NCBI GenBank assembly: GCA_035079385.1
Contig: JAVHKY010000001.1
Location: 9,758,501 to 9,822,500 of the forward strand
Length of the DNA: 64,000 bases
Origin: Aspidiotus rigidus
Taxonomy: Eukaryota > Arthropoda > Insecta > Hemiptera > Diaspididae
Reading direction: 5' to 3'
Shown piece after piece: positions 1 through 13,134 of the stretch (within the stretch, counting starts at the first letter, position 1; every line of letters starts with the position of its first letter). A program made the translations under genes and the position numbers. Below the pieces are notes generated by a model. That model worked only from the letters and a program-made list of their open reading frames with translations, did not search any database and was not told the DNA's origin.

Positions 1-949
1 GTATGTTATCCTGCAGTTTCACTAATAGAGCATCTGTACGGACACATAGCACTAACCTTAAGGTATTAACTCCTGCATTCACTATTTTCAAACTGACTTC
101 AGAGTGCCGAGAGGGGACGTTAACAACTGTAGGATAAATCTTCAAATTTACATAAGAATTCTGAATAATTTTTTGTCTCCAAAAGTTCAAACTCCTTGAA
201 CACTACGCTTCTCGGACAACCTCGAGCATTACAAATTCATATTACATTCCTTTTCTATAACTTGATATTTTTAACAGGGAAGTTGTTTTATGAAGGAGGG
301 GGAAAGGGGGTACTTTGAAGAAAAATGATGAGCGCCGGCGTGGCAAAACGTGGGACTTGTAAAAATTTCAAACATCAAGCTGTATTTGATAGAGTGCAAT
401 TTGATATAATATGGACTTTCAAGCTCAAACTCCCATGGTGGTAAGGAACAATTTGAGAAGAACAAATCAGTTTTTCCTTGTGTTATGTCAAATTGTATCC
501 TATTCCATGAGAGGTTTAATGATGCGACGCTGGCGCTCTCACTGCTGAGCAAAGGCCAAATGAAGAACTTCATTATACCCAATGTAGCGATTCTAGCGGT
601 GTGGATAGACCCCAAAACTATAGTTGAAAACTAAACCAGTCATATCATTGACTGTACACGAACCAGACAAATATTTGCATTGTCAAGAAATTCAACTATT
701 AGTCACTTTGTTTTTACAGCCGCAAGAGTGCGCTGCGTGTTAAAACGTGGAGGTGCCTAATTACTCTGTTTGTTAACACGGAAAGTGACTTCAACAATGC
801 GAGTATTTATCCGGTACGCCATGTATAGTCAATGTCTTTGACCATACTTATATTATATGATTGTACATGCCATACTGATACAAATATAAAGCCAAACAAA
901 TTAATTTTGTAAGTGACAAAATGCACCTATTTTTTTCCCAGCAAATACA

Positions 950-1379
950 ATCCTCTTCGTTCACGCCTACATCACAGCATCGGTGTATTCAAAATAATTT
1001 CGAGATTTGTGATCGATGGTGCTTAGGGAAAGTAAACAAACTTTTTTTACACGGACTTCTCCATAAGAAGAAAAATTGAATTCGATCATTTGCTCATTTG
1101 AATAGAAGAATAAAGTGAGAAACGAAAAATACATTCTCAAATACTTGAGATCTTCCAGATCTTGATTATCAACGTTGAATTCCTTATTTATTTCTCATTT
1201 TGAAATACTAATACATGATCGAAATGTCCCCTGTGTATTCTTATGGAAGTCAATAATGTTCTAAGCACCATCGCATGATACTATCGCAAAATTCTGCGAT
1301 ACTATCGCAGAATATTGCGCACTATCGATCAAAATTGATCGATGTTAGCAGTTAGTGACGTCACGTGAACGAAGAGGAT
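950..1379. mobile_element. Non-autonomous TIR element, ATCCTCTTYGTTCACG family, copy 1
   Basis: The ends are ATCCTCTTCGTTCACG at the left and its reverse complement CGTGAACGAAGAGGAT at the right. The element is about 430 bp and has no coding capacity. An inverted copy lies at 35880-36290, with the same order of motifs throughout, and a truncated third copy at 35432-35565. Near the right end it carries TGACGTCACGTG. No clear target duplication was seen. Confidence 0.75.
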
Positions 1380-1607
1380 TGCGTAAAATCAGATGATTAC
1401 GACAAAGTGCCACTTTTTGGTTTCTTTTGTCTTCTTATCAGTATAATGTGGTCAAAGGTCAATGAGGTAGATTCATTACTTCTTTCAAACTAATAAGGTT
1501 TAATACCTACACTTACAAAAATTTACATTCATGAATTATCATCTTCTGTAGTTTCAATCCACGCCGCTAGTCGACGATAACAAGCGTTTACAATATTTCG
1601 GAGTATT

Positions 1608-2143
1608 TGCCTACAGCAATGGACCGCCATCTTGATGGCAGAAAATGTAAACACAAGAATAACGTCCATAAGAGCCAATGTTGAATTTAATTAAATTTGT
1701 GATTTTCAATGAAGAATAACTCGAGCTCGGTTCGACAGATTTTTTATGTATTACCCTCGTTAGAAAGGAAATTTTATGATCTTCTCTTCAGTTTTTCGCT
1801 AAAAGCATTATTTTTGGGGTAATCAATTAATACATTGAAACGCGTTTTTTCGGCCGTTCACAGCGTCAACAACCATCCATTACGCAGAACGGCCGAAAAA
1901 ACGCGTTTCAATTTATTTATTGATTACTCCAATAATAATGTTTCCAGCGAAAAATCGAGGAGATAATTTTGTTGTCCACAAAATTTACTTTCCAACGAGG
2001 CTGATACAAAGAAATCTCGAGTTATCTTCCATTGAAAATCACAAATTTATTTAAATTCAAAATTGCCTCTTATGGACGTTGTTCTCGTGTTTACCTACGT
2101 TTTCTGCCATCCAGATGGCGGTCCATTATACCTACATCAAAGA
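1608..2143. mobile_element. Long foldback element, copy 1
   Basis: The arms starting near ATGGACCGCCATCTTGATGG and ending near CCAGATGGCGGTCCAT are inverted repeats over most of their length. They meet in a loop around 1866-1885, flanked by AACGCGTTTTTTCGGCCGTT and its complement. It is non-coding. A second copy with the same arms is at 7567-8180. Confidence 0.75.
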
Positions 2144-2245
2144 TGACGCCTTACCTAGTGCCTATTCGGTTTTCACAATGTTTATCAGTTGATAGGACAA
2201 TGTATAATTTTTTCTTTCTCAGTCACATCTTGCTAACTCTCTCTC

Positions 2246-2708
2246 TAGTGATGGGCGGTTATTGGTTTATTCTTGTGTAAAATTAATCGAAAAACCGGTT
2301 TATTTGAGTTAATGGTTAACCTGAAAACCGAAAAATTTTTATAACAATTCCAAATTCCAATTGATAATTTGACAAATTTGAAGCACCAGGGCTGAAGTTG
2401 ATTAGAATTACTGAGTTATACATGTAAAGGACTAGGAATTATCAGTTAAGATATTTTTCACTCATCAACACATAAAAGATCTTCCTCCTCTTTTTTTTTT
2501 TTTTAATTTTCGCGATTTTGAGAGCAGAAAAGTGGAAGACCTTGGTGCTCCTAGCGGATGTTTTTGAGAACTAAAAGCGACCCGAATAATTGCCAGCTGA
2601 CCGGTTAACCGGTTTATTTGGAGGGTTTCAACCGATTAACCGGTTACAATGATCTCTAATAAACCGTTTAACCAGTGTATTGAAACAACTGATAACCGCC
2701 CATCGCTA
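2246..2708. mobile_element. hAT-type non-autonomous element
   Basis: The ends are TAGTGATGGGCGGTTAT and ATAACCGCCCATCGCTA. The flanks are TCTCTCTC (2238-2245) and TCTCTTTC (2709-2716), an 8-bp duplication with one mismatch, as expected for hAT transposases. The interior is full of (A)ACCGGTTAACCGG-type motifs and has no coding capacity. The element at 51365-52324 belongs to the same family. Confidence 0.8.
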
Positions 2709-5226
2709 TCTCTTTCCATCTTTGTCGCTGTCATACAACCGTCCTACAAACTGATAAAGAAGGTAAAGTTTTGTATGTACACCAAAGTCAATTTTTTATC
2801 CAATACAATCTTAAGAATATTTGATTTTGATGTTATATTATGCTAGAGACCGACCAGTTTTGGCTCGAGAGGCCAGAACCGACTGCTAAAACGCACGAAG
2901 TCCCAAGGCTTAGAGTATGTCAGACCCAATTTTTGCCTTTCGATTCCAGAAAAATGTGAGCCAGAGTCGTTCTTTTTGGAGCCGGCTCTACCATATCTCT
3001 TTAATTTTTTCATTTTAACAAAAAATTTGTGACTTAATGGCTATGATCAAATAGAGGAACTACCAAAAGAGCCAGGAGCCCAGCCTCGGAGTCGTAGTCA
3101 ATTTTCGCCTCCGAAATATTCTTTTAAGAGCTGTCTCTCGCCCTTTATTATATGCCATCACAGCTTTAAAACACCAGAATGCAAATTGGTGCAGATGATA
3201 ACATAAAAGGTATCTATTGCAATTTAGTTCGCATCTCGATCACTATAATTATTATTATTTATGTGAAATGAAAATACTTTTATTTATTTGAAACGCAAAT
3301 TTAAATGCTCGTTCAATCCCTTCAAACTAGTATTCACAATTTTATACTCAGAAATTCGAGAAGAGTTTGATTTTTTTTTTTTTTAATAAAAAGGAGTGAC
3401 AATATTAGTGGCCGACTGTTTTGATCGGTATTTTTACTTCTCTTTTTTATAGATCCTGGAGCCTTCTCTTGGAAACCAACTTGGTAATCTGTTGGAATTG
3501 CACTACCTAGCTTTTTTCTCATCAATCTGTAAGTGTTCAGACTACACTGAATCAGGAAGACACTACAACAAGAGATACATACTTATAATGGGAATACATC
3601 TTGTATAAGATCAAGTCTGCTGCTGATGGTTGCAATTGCATTATTTTCCTGGATTTCAACGACGGCAGTGCGCTTCAATGACGTCACTTCATCCTTTATA
3701 TTCAAAGTGTTCTTTGATGCAGTGTACGTTGATGACGTCATGTTCTATTCCAAAAACACGGAACTTGAATGCAAGTACAATCATCAGCTGGAGAGTGGAA
3801 ACTCAATCCTATAGTCTGTTCGCCGAAAAAGGGAGTGAGGTCACATCCTAAATTAGAGGTTTTGGAACCTCACGACGCGCACAAAGTTGCCCCGCGTGTA
3901 CCGAAACGTTTATTTTAGTTGTGATAGGACGGATTAAATAAATCACAAATCCAAAATGAAGTCCCATTATAATCTCCTGTTATAATGTTCTGACTGAAGT
4001 AGATTTACACCTAGCAAAAAATACGTTCCTGAGATCCTGAGCGCAACAGAGTCCCTGACCACGCCCACATTGATTGAGATTATTAGTTTGTTGTTGTTCT
4101 GATCATGCAAATGAAAGATAACCGCGGGCCTACGATAATGCAAATATCTTGTCTATTTTCTTTTCAATTGAGTTAGGCATCATGATAAAAACAAATCCTG
4201 CTTAGCCTACTTTTTCAAATTACAAGAAATAAACTCGTAGAAGCAAGAATTTTCTCCTATTATTGACAAGGTTTCTTTTGATAAAGCATTCCGTATACTT
4301 AGGATTAGATTAAAATTGTCGGAATGTAGCGAAATATTTTCAAAATAAATCCAAGCAAACTGTATCAAGCTAGGCCTATTGGGTTAGCGAGGCAAATTTA
4401 AAAGTAAAATTTCAAACATTCCATCTTTGAATGGAACAAAAGGTGAACATTGTGAATACTAAAGTTCGAAAGACCGATCGACGGCATAAATTAAGAAATA
4501 ATTTATATACATGAAAATGTCTTTATTTATTCAATAAATTTATTTAGCGTATTTTATTTAGTTACCTTTTTATCTTACCAGCATTCGACATCCCATATGC
4601 TTGTTGTTTAAAGGTAAAATGATCGTAGCAACACAAGCTACATCACGAATCAGCCTTTGCCTGCGTCATAACATAATTATAAAAACGTATACACATTGAT
4701 CTATATTTTTTTTTTTTCTGTTTTTATTTAGATATTCATTTTTTTTTCTCTTTCTCAAATTTCTCATTTAGGTAAATTTAAATAAATTCAACTAGAAAGC
4801 GTTCATTCTGCATGTCGCTATGATCATTTTTTAGCTAGAATATGTAATCATTTATATCGACGTTTTTTAATTGTAAGGGCTGTTCAGTATTGAGAGGTTA
4901 ATTCTCACCACGAAGAATATAAATTTCCTGTTCTATTCTCTTCCATCACGCATATAACAACACTATTAAACCCGCACGACTACGAAAATAATCGAACAAT
5001 AAATACGGTACGCTCAAAACAATAGAGAGACTACAACGTATCCATCCAAACAGAAATCAATTCATTATAAATCAAAATAATTAAATGCCAACATCTATTC
5101 AAAAAGGATTAAACGAATTATAACTGAAAATGTCAACCAAAATCATAGAAGACAATGCACATCCATCGATTCGTCATAGGAGAACTTTTTCATCATTCCG
5201 ATAAATATATAATAGAAATTGGTCAT

Positions 5227-5232
5227 ATTATT

Positions 5233-5263
<31 letters not shown>

Positions 5264-5333
5264 TTCAAATAATATCGCAATAGTACCAATTAATGATAGT
5301 AGGTAATGATAAATAATAATAATAATAATAATA
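5227..5333. repeat. AAT microsatellites
   Basis: There are two AAT/ATT runs, about 5227-5264 and 5311-5333, separated by unique sequence. Confidence 0.9.
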
Positions 5334-6633
5334 ATCGTAACCCTAGCAGAAATAAGAAAAAAAGAATATTGATAATAGGTGATAAAAATACAATAATAGT
5401 ACTGTAACCAGGAACTACAACTAATTTTGATACTTGGAGGTAAAATTGCCAGGGAAGTTCGATACGTGTAGGTATTTTTAGAATACTGTAGTTCGAATTT
5501 CGAGTAGCTCTTCAAAATAAATGTACACCTGATAGAACGGGAAAAAATTATCTAGGTGAGGAATTTAAATTAGGATAAGAAGAAGAAGAAAATGAAAAAT
5601 CACCCAAAACTAGGATAATATTTTCTAGAAACTATTTGGATCAGTTCGATTCAATGACGGGAAGGATTTTAAACAAAGTTTTCAATCTAAGAGTGTGCGT
5701 GAGAAAGAAAAATCCTATCAAATGGATTCGTCTTTTAAAAAAACGATAAAAAAATACGCGAATTGCGTAAGTACAATATTTTTTTTTTGCTCTTTCTTCT
5801 CCCACTAGGTCCCCTCTCAATCCTAACTTAATACCCTGGCACCTAGCTTTTACTGATCGTTCTACATACGAATTACAGGCCTATTGCAAGCTAATTTATA
5901 CATCTCCCTGATCTTCTGGAGCTGTGACGATGTGATCACATTTTTATTCCTTTCACATAAGAGAAATTTTTGTATCTGGCAAAAAAGTTCTTCAAATCCA
6001 TGGATGCTATACACATAAATATAGCCTGGACGTGATGATTTTCAACAATGTTCTCACGACCAAATATCATTCAACTACCAATAGTTCAACATTTTTAATC
6101 CGCCAATGTGATATTCTTCAGCACCAAATACTTATGAGTTAGCAATCAAGCTCAGATTTCCCGAGATCAGATGGTGAAGGTTCAATTAACCTGAGGTTGC
6201 AAGTGAACTCGCACTAGTAAAACTAGGAAGAAACAAATTGACTAAATAATATTATGGAGCGACATTGGTGATGCTGCGAATTCTGAATAAGTTGAGTACA
6301 GTGGGAAGGGAAGTAGTTAGTAAAGGCGTTACTAAAAAGTGTGTTTTTTCTCCGTTTCAGTGGTAAAATGAGGCCTTCTTCAATTTTAAGTGAAAAAATT
6401 AAGGAAGAAAAATCCTTAGTACCATATAGGATATAGAGCAACCATACTACAAAAATCATGACGCCTAGACGTGATGACGATTAACATTGTATTTTTATCC
6501 CATTATCCCAATTTTCATAGTTGTGTCATAGTACTGGTATGTGTATGTGTGTATTTTTATTCCATTATCCCAATTTTCTTATCACATCTCTGCTTCAAAT
6601 TGAAGTTGTTCTTATGGCCGATGGTTGGTCTAT

Positions 6634-8537
6634 ATTCGGACCGGCCATATTGTAGGATCGCTAGCGTCGCCTATGTAAAATACCTAGAAAGTACTGATAA
6701 GCGAACGGTGATCGTGACTTGAAACCAAAGGTGATTTTTTAGTTTTTCTTAAATTTCTCCAAAAATAATGAATTTAGGCGTCTACTCGTAAGGAACAAAA
6801 TTGAAGAGTGGAAAATTTTCTTTCAAATGATCATATTTTTGAGAGATTTTAGAAAATTCAAAAATTTTGCGCGATGCTAGCCCTACCCGGTTTGAATCCT
6901 ACATGGTACTAAGGAAAAATCTAAAAATTAGGCAAGTATAACAAATCTTTTCGAGTTTTTCGATCTTAATTTCACCACCTTTCTTACAAATGTAAGATAC
7001 TGATAGGAATTTAAAAAAAAAAAAAAAATGTAAATAGGTAATATACTGAAATTATAAAGGAAAAAATGGATGTAGCAAATCAAGTAGTAGTCTGACACAA
7101 TAAGCCTACCCAAAAAATACTTCTGTACTTTGTAATCATTTTAAAGCTAGAGTGTGATCATTTTTATTGGTCTAAGAAACAACGCAGACGTTTATATTTT
7201 CGAACTCTTTAAATTTAAAACAAATGCCCAAATATGGTGAAATACTGACCCTATCAATATTCAGTATACACGTTAGCTGACAAACTTGGAAAAAGACTGG
7301 GTGAAAGGGGCTGCATTATCTTCATTCACAGGAAAAAACGAGGTTTTCAATGTTTTTCAATGTACTAAAAAAAAAAAAACACGTTTTAAACATCCGTTGT
7401 ATAAAATATCGCAACCCTGCGAGTTATTAAATCAGTTGGGAGCGCTAGTGGTACTGTGTGCCGGTGCAAATAACATTTTCACAGTCAGTGTCCGCGCGTC
7501 TTGTTTGGTTATTGGTAGGGGGTAGCGCGACCTGGTCGCTCCCAGCAAATAAGGCACTATATTACAAGAAGGCGCTATATGATGTAGGTATAATGGACCG
7601 CCATCTTGATTGCAGAAAATATAAACACAAGAATAACATCCATAAGATCCAATGTTGAATTTAAATAAGTTCCTGATTTTCAATGAAGGATAACTCGAGA
7701 GCGGCTCGATAGATATTTTTTATATTACCTTTGTTGGAAAGGAAATTTTTTGGCCAACAAATCATCCTCTCTTTAATTTTTCGCTGGAAGCATTTTTTTC
7801 GGAGTTATCGATTAATAATTGAAACACGTTTTTCAGCCGTTCTGCGTATTAAGTAAGTGTAGTTGTGAGTAGCCGCTACACACAACTCACACTCACTACC
7901 CAGAATGGCCGAAAAAACGTGTTTCAATTATTAATCGATAACTCCGAAAAAAATGCTTTTAGAGAAAAATTGAAGAGGAGATGATTTGTTGTCCATAAAA
8001 TTTCCTTTCCAACGAAGGTAATATCAAAAATATCTATCGAGCCGATCTCGAGTTATCCTTCATTGAAAATCAGGAATTTATTTAAATTCAACATTGGCTC
8101 TTATGGATGTTATTCTTGTGTTTACATTTTCTGCAATCAAGATGGCGGTCCATTATACCTACATCATATAACGCCTTGATTACAATAGGTACGCTGGACT
8201 GATAACAGGGAGACAAGTTTTTGGCTGTAAGGTAGAAAAACGTTTCACGCAGCATTGCGGAAATAGCGAGTTATTCGAACCAGGCAGCGCAAGCATCGCG
8301 CAAGATTTTTGAATTTTCTAAAATCTCTCAAAAATATGATCATTTGAAAGAAAATTTTCCACTCTTCAATTTTGTTCCTTATGAGTACACGCCTAAATTC
8401 ATTATTTTTGGAGAAATTTAAGAAAAACTAAAAAATCACCTTTGGTTTCAAATCACAATCACTGTTCGCTTATCAGTACTTTCTAGGTATTTTACATAGG
8501 CGACGCTAGCGATCCTACAATATGCCCGGTCCGAATG
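6634..8537. repeat. Inverted repeat pair of about 247 bp flanking a foldback
   Basis: The left arm 6634-6880 and right arm 8291-8537 are near-perfect reverse complements (ATTCGGACCGG...GCGCGATGCT against AGCATCGCGC...CCGGTCCGAAT). Between them lie the foldback copy at 7567-8180 and unrelated sequence. The arms may be the ends of a larger element or two inverted solo copies. Confidence 0.75.
7567..8180. mobile_element. Long foldback element, copy 2
   Basis: The arms begin GATGTAGGTATAATGGACCGCC and end GGCGGTCCATTATACCTACATC. The loop is near 7850-7890. It shares most arm sequence with copy 1 (1608-2143), including the AACACAAGAATAAC segment. It lies between the outer inverted arms 6634-6880 and 8291-8537, so it is either nested in them or the core of a larger foldback. 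The flanks TTACAA (7560s) and TTACAA (8180s) could be a target duplication, but this is uncertain. Confidence 0.7.
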
Positions 8538-8631
8538 TCAGTACACATGGGTTACACTTGCTTTCCCGCAATGCTACGCGGAACATGTTTGTACCTCATT
8601 ACCAAAAAGTTGTCTCGCTCTCATCAGTCCA

Positions 8632-9000
8632 GCCATGGTTGTCTCTAGTTACAGGCCGGTAGGCTGAAAAATGACAACAACGCCAGGGGGCTGACGTTTA
8701 CATGCACGCTTATGGGAAATACAAATACTCGATTTTTTCTCAAATACGGGGCATTTTAATTCTAGTGAAGAGAACTCAAATTAAAGAACAAACATTTTTT
8801 CATTTTTTGTGGGTTTTTTCATTAAAATCCGTTCACTCGTAATCAAACGACAATCATTTGACAAATTAAAAGTCGTGGTAGCGGACAAAGTGCGGTACTG
8901 TAACACTTTGCCGCACGCAACCCAAATCGTCTATGTGAGGAGGCTGATTGCAGCGTTGACAGATTTAGTCTACCGGCCTGTAACTAGAGACGGCCATGGT
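8632..9000. repeat. Inverted repeat with CCATGGTTGTCTCTAGTTAC arms
   Basis: The left arm begins at 8632 (CCATGGTTGTCTCTAGTTAC, then AGGCCGGTAG). The right arm ends at about 9000 (CTACCGGCCT, then GTAACTAGAGACGGCCATGG). It continues the chain of nested inverted repeats that starts at 6634. A further pair with ATAACA and GTTTAC motifs follows at about 9038-9310. Confidence 0.65.
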
Positions 9001-12000
9001 CGAGCGTACCTATTGTAATATAGTGCCTTACAGCCGATTATTAATCGTTTCAAAATTGATAACACATTTTTGTTTACTTTTTTGGTAGGAGATATTACAT
9101 GTAAAACACCTCTATTTTGAAAAATTCAAGGTGACCATTTCTAAAAGAACATTTCAACGGCTACAACTTTTGTTCTTGGCAATTTTTCATGAAACTCTTT
9201 CATTTTTGAGCAAAACTTGAAAACCACTTAATCCCCATATGCAAGTATAGAAAACTTCCTACCAAAACGAAAGTAAACAAAAATATGTTATCAATTTTAA
9301 AACGATCAATTATTGGTGTTTGTTGGCCGGCGCGCGTTGATATCGAGAAGGTGGTTCATGCTTTGATAAGCTTGCCTTTTGTAATGAATTATTCGGGCCC
9401 TACAACCGCTAGGTTCGCTGTAGTCGCGAAAATGGAACCGGGGTGAAGGAAAGAATTGCATTTGTCTCAATGTAATTTCAATTTGAAATATCTTTGGAAA
9501 GAAGCAATTTTTTGAAAAAATTGAAAGAACTAAATCTGCTGATCATAAAATTTCCTTTCAAATGAAATCATCAGTTTTGAAATACATTGAAATTTTATGA
9601 AAACGGTTACTACCCGCTCACCTCGATACCCGCAATGTCTATTATGTACCCGGTTGCGTTATCAGCGAAGCTAGCGCTGTTGGGCCCGAATAGTAGAGAA
9701 TGATAGTGAAATTTTTCACATTAATTAAGATATTTAAGATTACAATTCGAGTTTGTTTTGAATCTCACGTGATTTTGTAGACTTCAAGTTTTCTTTTTAC
9801 AAAAGACTATACAGGTAAACTTGTTCCTATAATCAATATCTTCAAGTTCCAACCTAGAAGGAAATTAGCGATTCCGTCTCCAAGTTCATCTGAAGGAACA
9901 GAATTAACATTGTGATATTGTACTGGCGATTGAGAAGAAGGAAGCAAATTGTTATTTGTCATCGGATCTCCTTATTCTTTCTATGTTTGGTTGATATGTT
10001 TCTGGTAATGTAGGTACCTTCATTTATTTCTTAAGATTGAGATACAGCTGACGTGGAACTGAACAAAAATTCGTTTTTCTTTCCTTCCCTATAGTTAATA
10101 GTAAAAAGATTTGATTTCGTTTTGTCATTACGAGGGAGGGGGTAAAAGGTGTAGGTCGAAAGACTCCTCGCTGACCATTGTGGTCACGCCAGGCCATTTT
10201 TGAAGGGAATGTGTCTGTAGAAATATGAGAGAGTAAAAGTTTTTTTTCTGAGCAACCTGTTCCGGCTCTGGAGTGAAAAATAATGATACTACGAGACTGT
10301 ATTCGAGGGCAGTTCCCGGTTTTTTCCTTGGACGAGCTATCCGAGGTTGAATTCAAGGAGGCTTTTTTGATCTGATCCATTTGGCTGTGGGACCAATATG
10401 CATTACTTTTGTTGCTGTGCTGACCTGCACGCCGTTAGATAGGTAGTAACTCGACTCTTCTCATACAATCTGCATTATCATAACTGAATTGCAAAACCGT
10501 TTCATAAAACTTTCAGCGTTTAGCTTTTGCCCCAATTTTTCTTCCTGGCTTTTGGCTTTTTGCAACCGAAATTTCTCAATTTATGGCTTCAAACTTTCAA
10601 CTTTCGACATTTCCAATGTTGGTTTATGGGCCATATGAAAATGTGGTACCATTTGGGGAGACAAAGCGTCACTTTGGTATATGTAGGTAGGGGTGATACA
10701 TAATACAAAAAACCATGATAGATATCTGAGAAGAGTAGCTATTCAGAATTGCAGCTAATTTCAAAATGTGGATTAGCCTTGCGGTAAAAGGCAATTTCCA
10801 TTTTTTTTTCTTTTTTTTTTCAGTGAAAGAAAATGATGTCCCGAATAACGTATTTACCTTTCCGTCCCCCACATCCTGTAACAAATTTTCTGTGGCTTCC
10901 TACAGTCCCCTAAATCAATTCTTTGTAAATATCTCAAATAATTGGGTTCCAAACAAAAAATGTTCCAGACAAAAAATGTTCCTCGTGAAATTTATTACAG
11001 AGAAAACTATTCTAACTTTGCTATAAGTTTGATTAGCAGCCTAAAAAGTTTGGCAAAGTCAGGAGCCTTAGGGAGAAAGTCGATTTTTAGCAATAAATAT
11101 CTGAAAAACAAACTTCAACAAGATAAAATTTCAAACACTAACTTACTGTTTATTGTAAAATTCTCTACAAAATAGAATGCCTGGACTTTTTTTCAAAGTT
11201 TTTCAAAAGTCCTGAGCTTGAGGAAGGAAATCAATTGTTGCCAAGTATCAAAAAAATTCAAGCCGCTCCAATAAGAAAAGAATGCAGACAAAAACTATTT
11301 ATGAAATTTACTACATCATAGACCATCTTAATTTTATTTTCAGTCCAGTTATGATCCTGAAAAGTTTTCAAAACTTATAAGGTTTTGGAAAAAATCGATT
11401 AATTTTTGGAAAATTCAAAAAAAACTTTCAAAACAAAAAACGCTCCTTTTGAAATTTTCTGTCAAATAGATTTTTTGAACTTTCTTTCAAAAATTGTCGA
11501 AAGTTCTGAACTTTAGGAAGGAAAGTGATTGTTCACAAATACCCCCAATAGAGGAAATTTTTAACCAAAAAGTGTTTCTCATGAAATTCATCACAATAAT
11601 CATACTGGTATACCTAGACTTCATTGTAAAGCTAATGATCAGCATAAAAAGTCTATTGTAGATATGTTGTAAGCTCCAATCAAAAGCCACCATTTTTCAT
11701 AACTGCCCATAGGCTGTATTGTTTTATCAACATTCGAAAAATACAAATAGAAATTTCAAAATTATGAGTTTACTTGAAAAAGTCAAATTTAATGAAACTT
11801 CTGACTTTTCGCTCCACTCTTTTTTTTCAGGCTTTCGGATTTCGGGTTTTCCCTCCTTAAAATTCGATGACTTTCAGCTGACTTTCCAAGCCCCGAGGTT
11901 ATTACTGATTTTAATGTTGCACAAATGGGAAATATCAGTGAGCAACAGCGCATGATGTAATTTTTATAAAAGTTTCCAAGAGAGCAATTGAGCTCTATAA

Positions 12001-13047
12001 CGCTACATGTAAAGTACGTGTACCTGGTAGTTGCAATCGGTAAGTTAGTAGTTGTGTGCCAAAAAGGTGACGATCCGATTTGGCTACATGCATTAGACGA
12101 GGAAAATGAAGTCGAGAAAACCGCCAATAACCTGAATTATAAGTTCTGAAAAATCTCGAGGATTGTTAAATTTGTTGCAGTTGAAGGTTACCAGAGACAA
12201 AGAACATCCCATATTAATTATTAGCTTTCCGTATAACGTAAGGTTAAGTGTTCATCTAGAAAAGATTTCAGAGAGATGATATTTTTATATTTACAGCGCG
12301 AACGACCGAAAATTACACGGTCACCATAGGTTGGAAAATTGAGAAAGATAGAATCTATCAACCAACATACGGATACAGGAAGATTGTGTAGACTTATGAT
12401 GAGGTATAGTTTGGCACTGTACAAGCGTAGTTAGGAATAATAAGTACATGCATTTAGAATCAGATTAAGCTGTACATATACAAATTTTGGGGCAATCATT
12501 TTGTAGTATTTTATTTTTCTTTATTTAAGTTTAGGTAGACGTTCATGATTTAACCGATCAAACCAAAGTATCTAAATGAATGAAGAAGCAATCGATTTAT
12601 TATTTTCAGAAGATAAAAAAGGTATCCTCTGTATGAGCATAATTAGAATTTTCTGGCTTGAGAAATTTAAAAGTATTAAATACTTACATCATTAGTTAAT
12701 CTGCACGAGAAAAATCTAGAAGGAAAATTCGTTTTAAATTTTTATTGGTGATAAACAGGGATTTCATAGATCTTCACATCTCTCATTCATTTAAATACTC
12801 GCCCTCTTTCATACGCAGAGTAAGTACTTAAAATATCTACAAAAACCTTTCTATTTAATTGTCACGTTTAATGAATAACTTTAAGACGTTGGTTCATGAA
12901 TTAATTATTCAACCCTTTTTTATACCCCAAAAATACAACACTAGCGAAGAGGAAAGTCGAAGAGAAACAGAGACAGAGATAAAGAGCCAAGGAGGAAGTG
13001 AGACGATTACTATGTAAACAACGAGTAGTTATTACGAAAGACCTGAC

Positions 13048-13134
13048 CTAAAATAGGGACCGCGTCAGAGGACTGGGGTAGGACCTGCGCAAGTCGCAAA
13101 AGAAATACTGTCTGAGATAACAGAATAGTAACAC
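13048..13134 (-). CDS. nAChRalpha6: nAChR alpha exon 8c (divergent TM2 variant)
   Basis: This 87-bp open exon has the same phase (1-1) and length as 8a and 8b. The acceptor is TGTTTCAG before GTGTTAC and the donor is GTCAGG after TTAG. It encodes VTILLSQTVFLLRLAQV, then LPQSSDAVPIL and the first base of Gly. The N-terminal half of TM2 (VTILLS, TVF) and the SDAVP loop are conserved, which identifies it as a third exon-8 cassette. Pore positions differ from 8a/8b: Leu 11' is Gln, Asn 16' is Leu, 17' is Arg, and the outer-ring Glu 20' is Gln. There is no stop or frame shift, so it is not an obvious dead exon. It is too short and Met-less to stand out as an open reading frame. Confidence 0.85.
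   Translation of the reverse strand: MLLFCYLRQYFFCDLRRSYPSPLTRSLF

Larger units (their letters stand above)
1..13047 (-). other. Intron downstream of exon 8c (exon 9 not found)
   Basis: I searched by eye for the conserved exon 9 (TYFNCIMFMVASS) on the minus strand and did not see it, so it probably lies below 1. The stretch holds a foldback MITE (950-1379), two copies of a long foldback (about 1608-2143 and 7567-8180), a hAT element (2246-2708), nested inverted repeats at 6634-9310, microsatellites near 5227-5333 and a GGCTTTTGG-type fragment near 10510-10580. The stretches 2709-5200 and 9320-12900 show no gene. Confidence 0.65.

Noticed and set aside
6880..6900. GGTTTGAATCC resembling a tRNA B box
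   Set aside because: No A box or cloverleaf around it; it lies at the edge of an inverted repeat.
10024..10380. Minus-strand open frame of 118 codons
   Set aside because: No recognisable domain, no splice-site support, and composition like surrounding intron.
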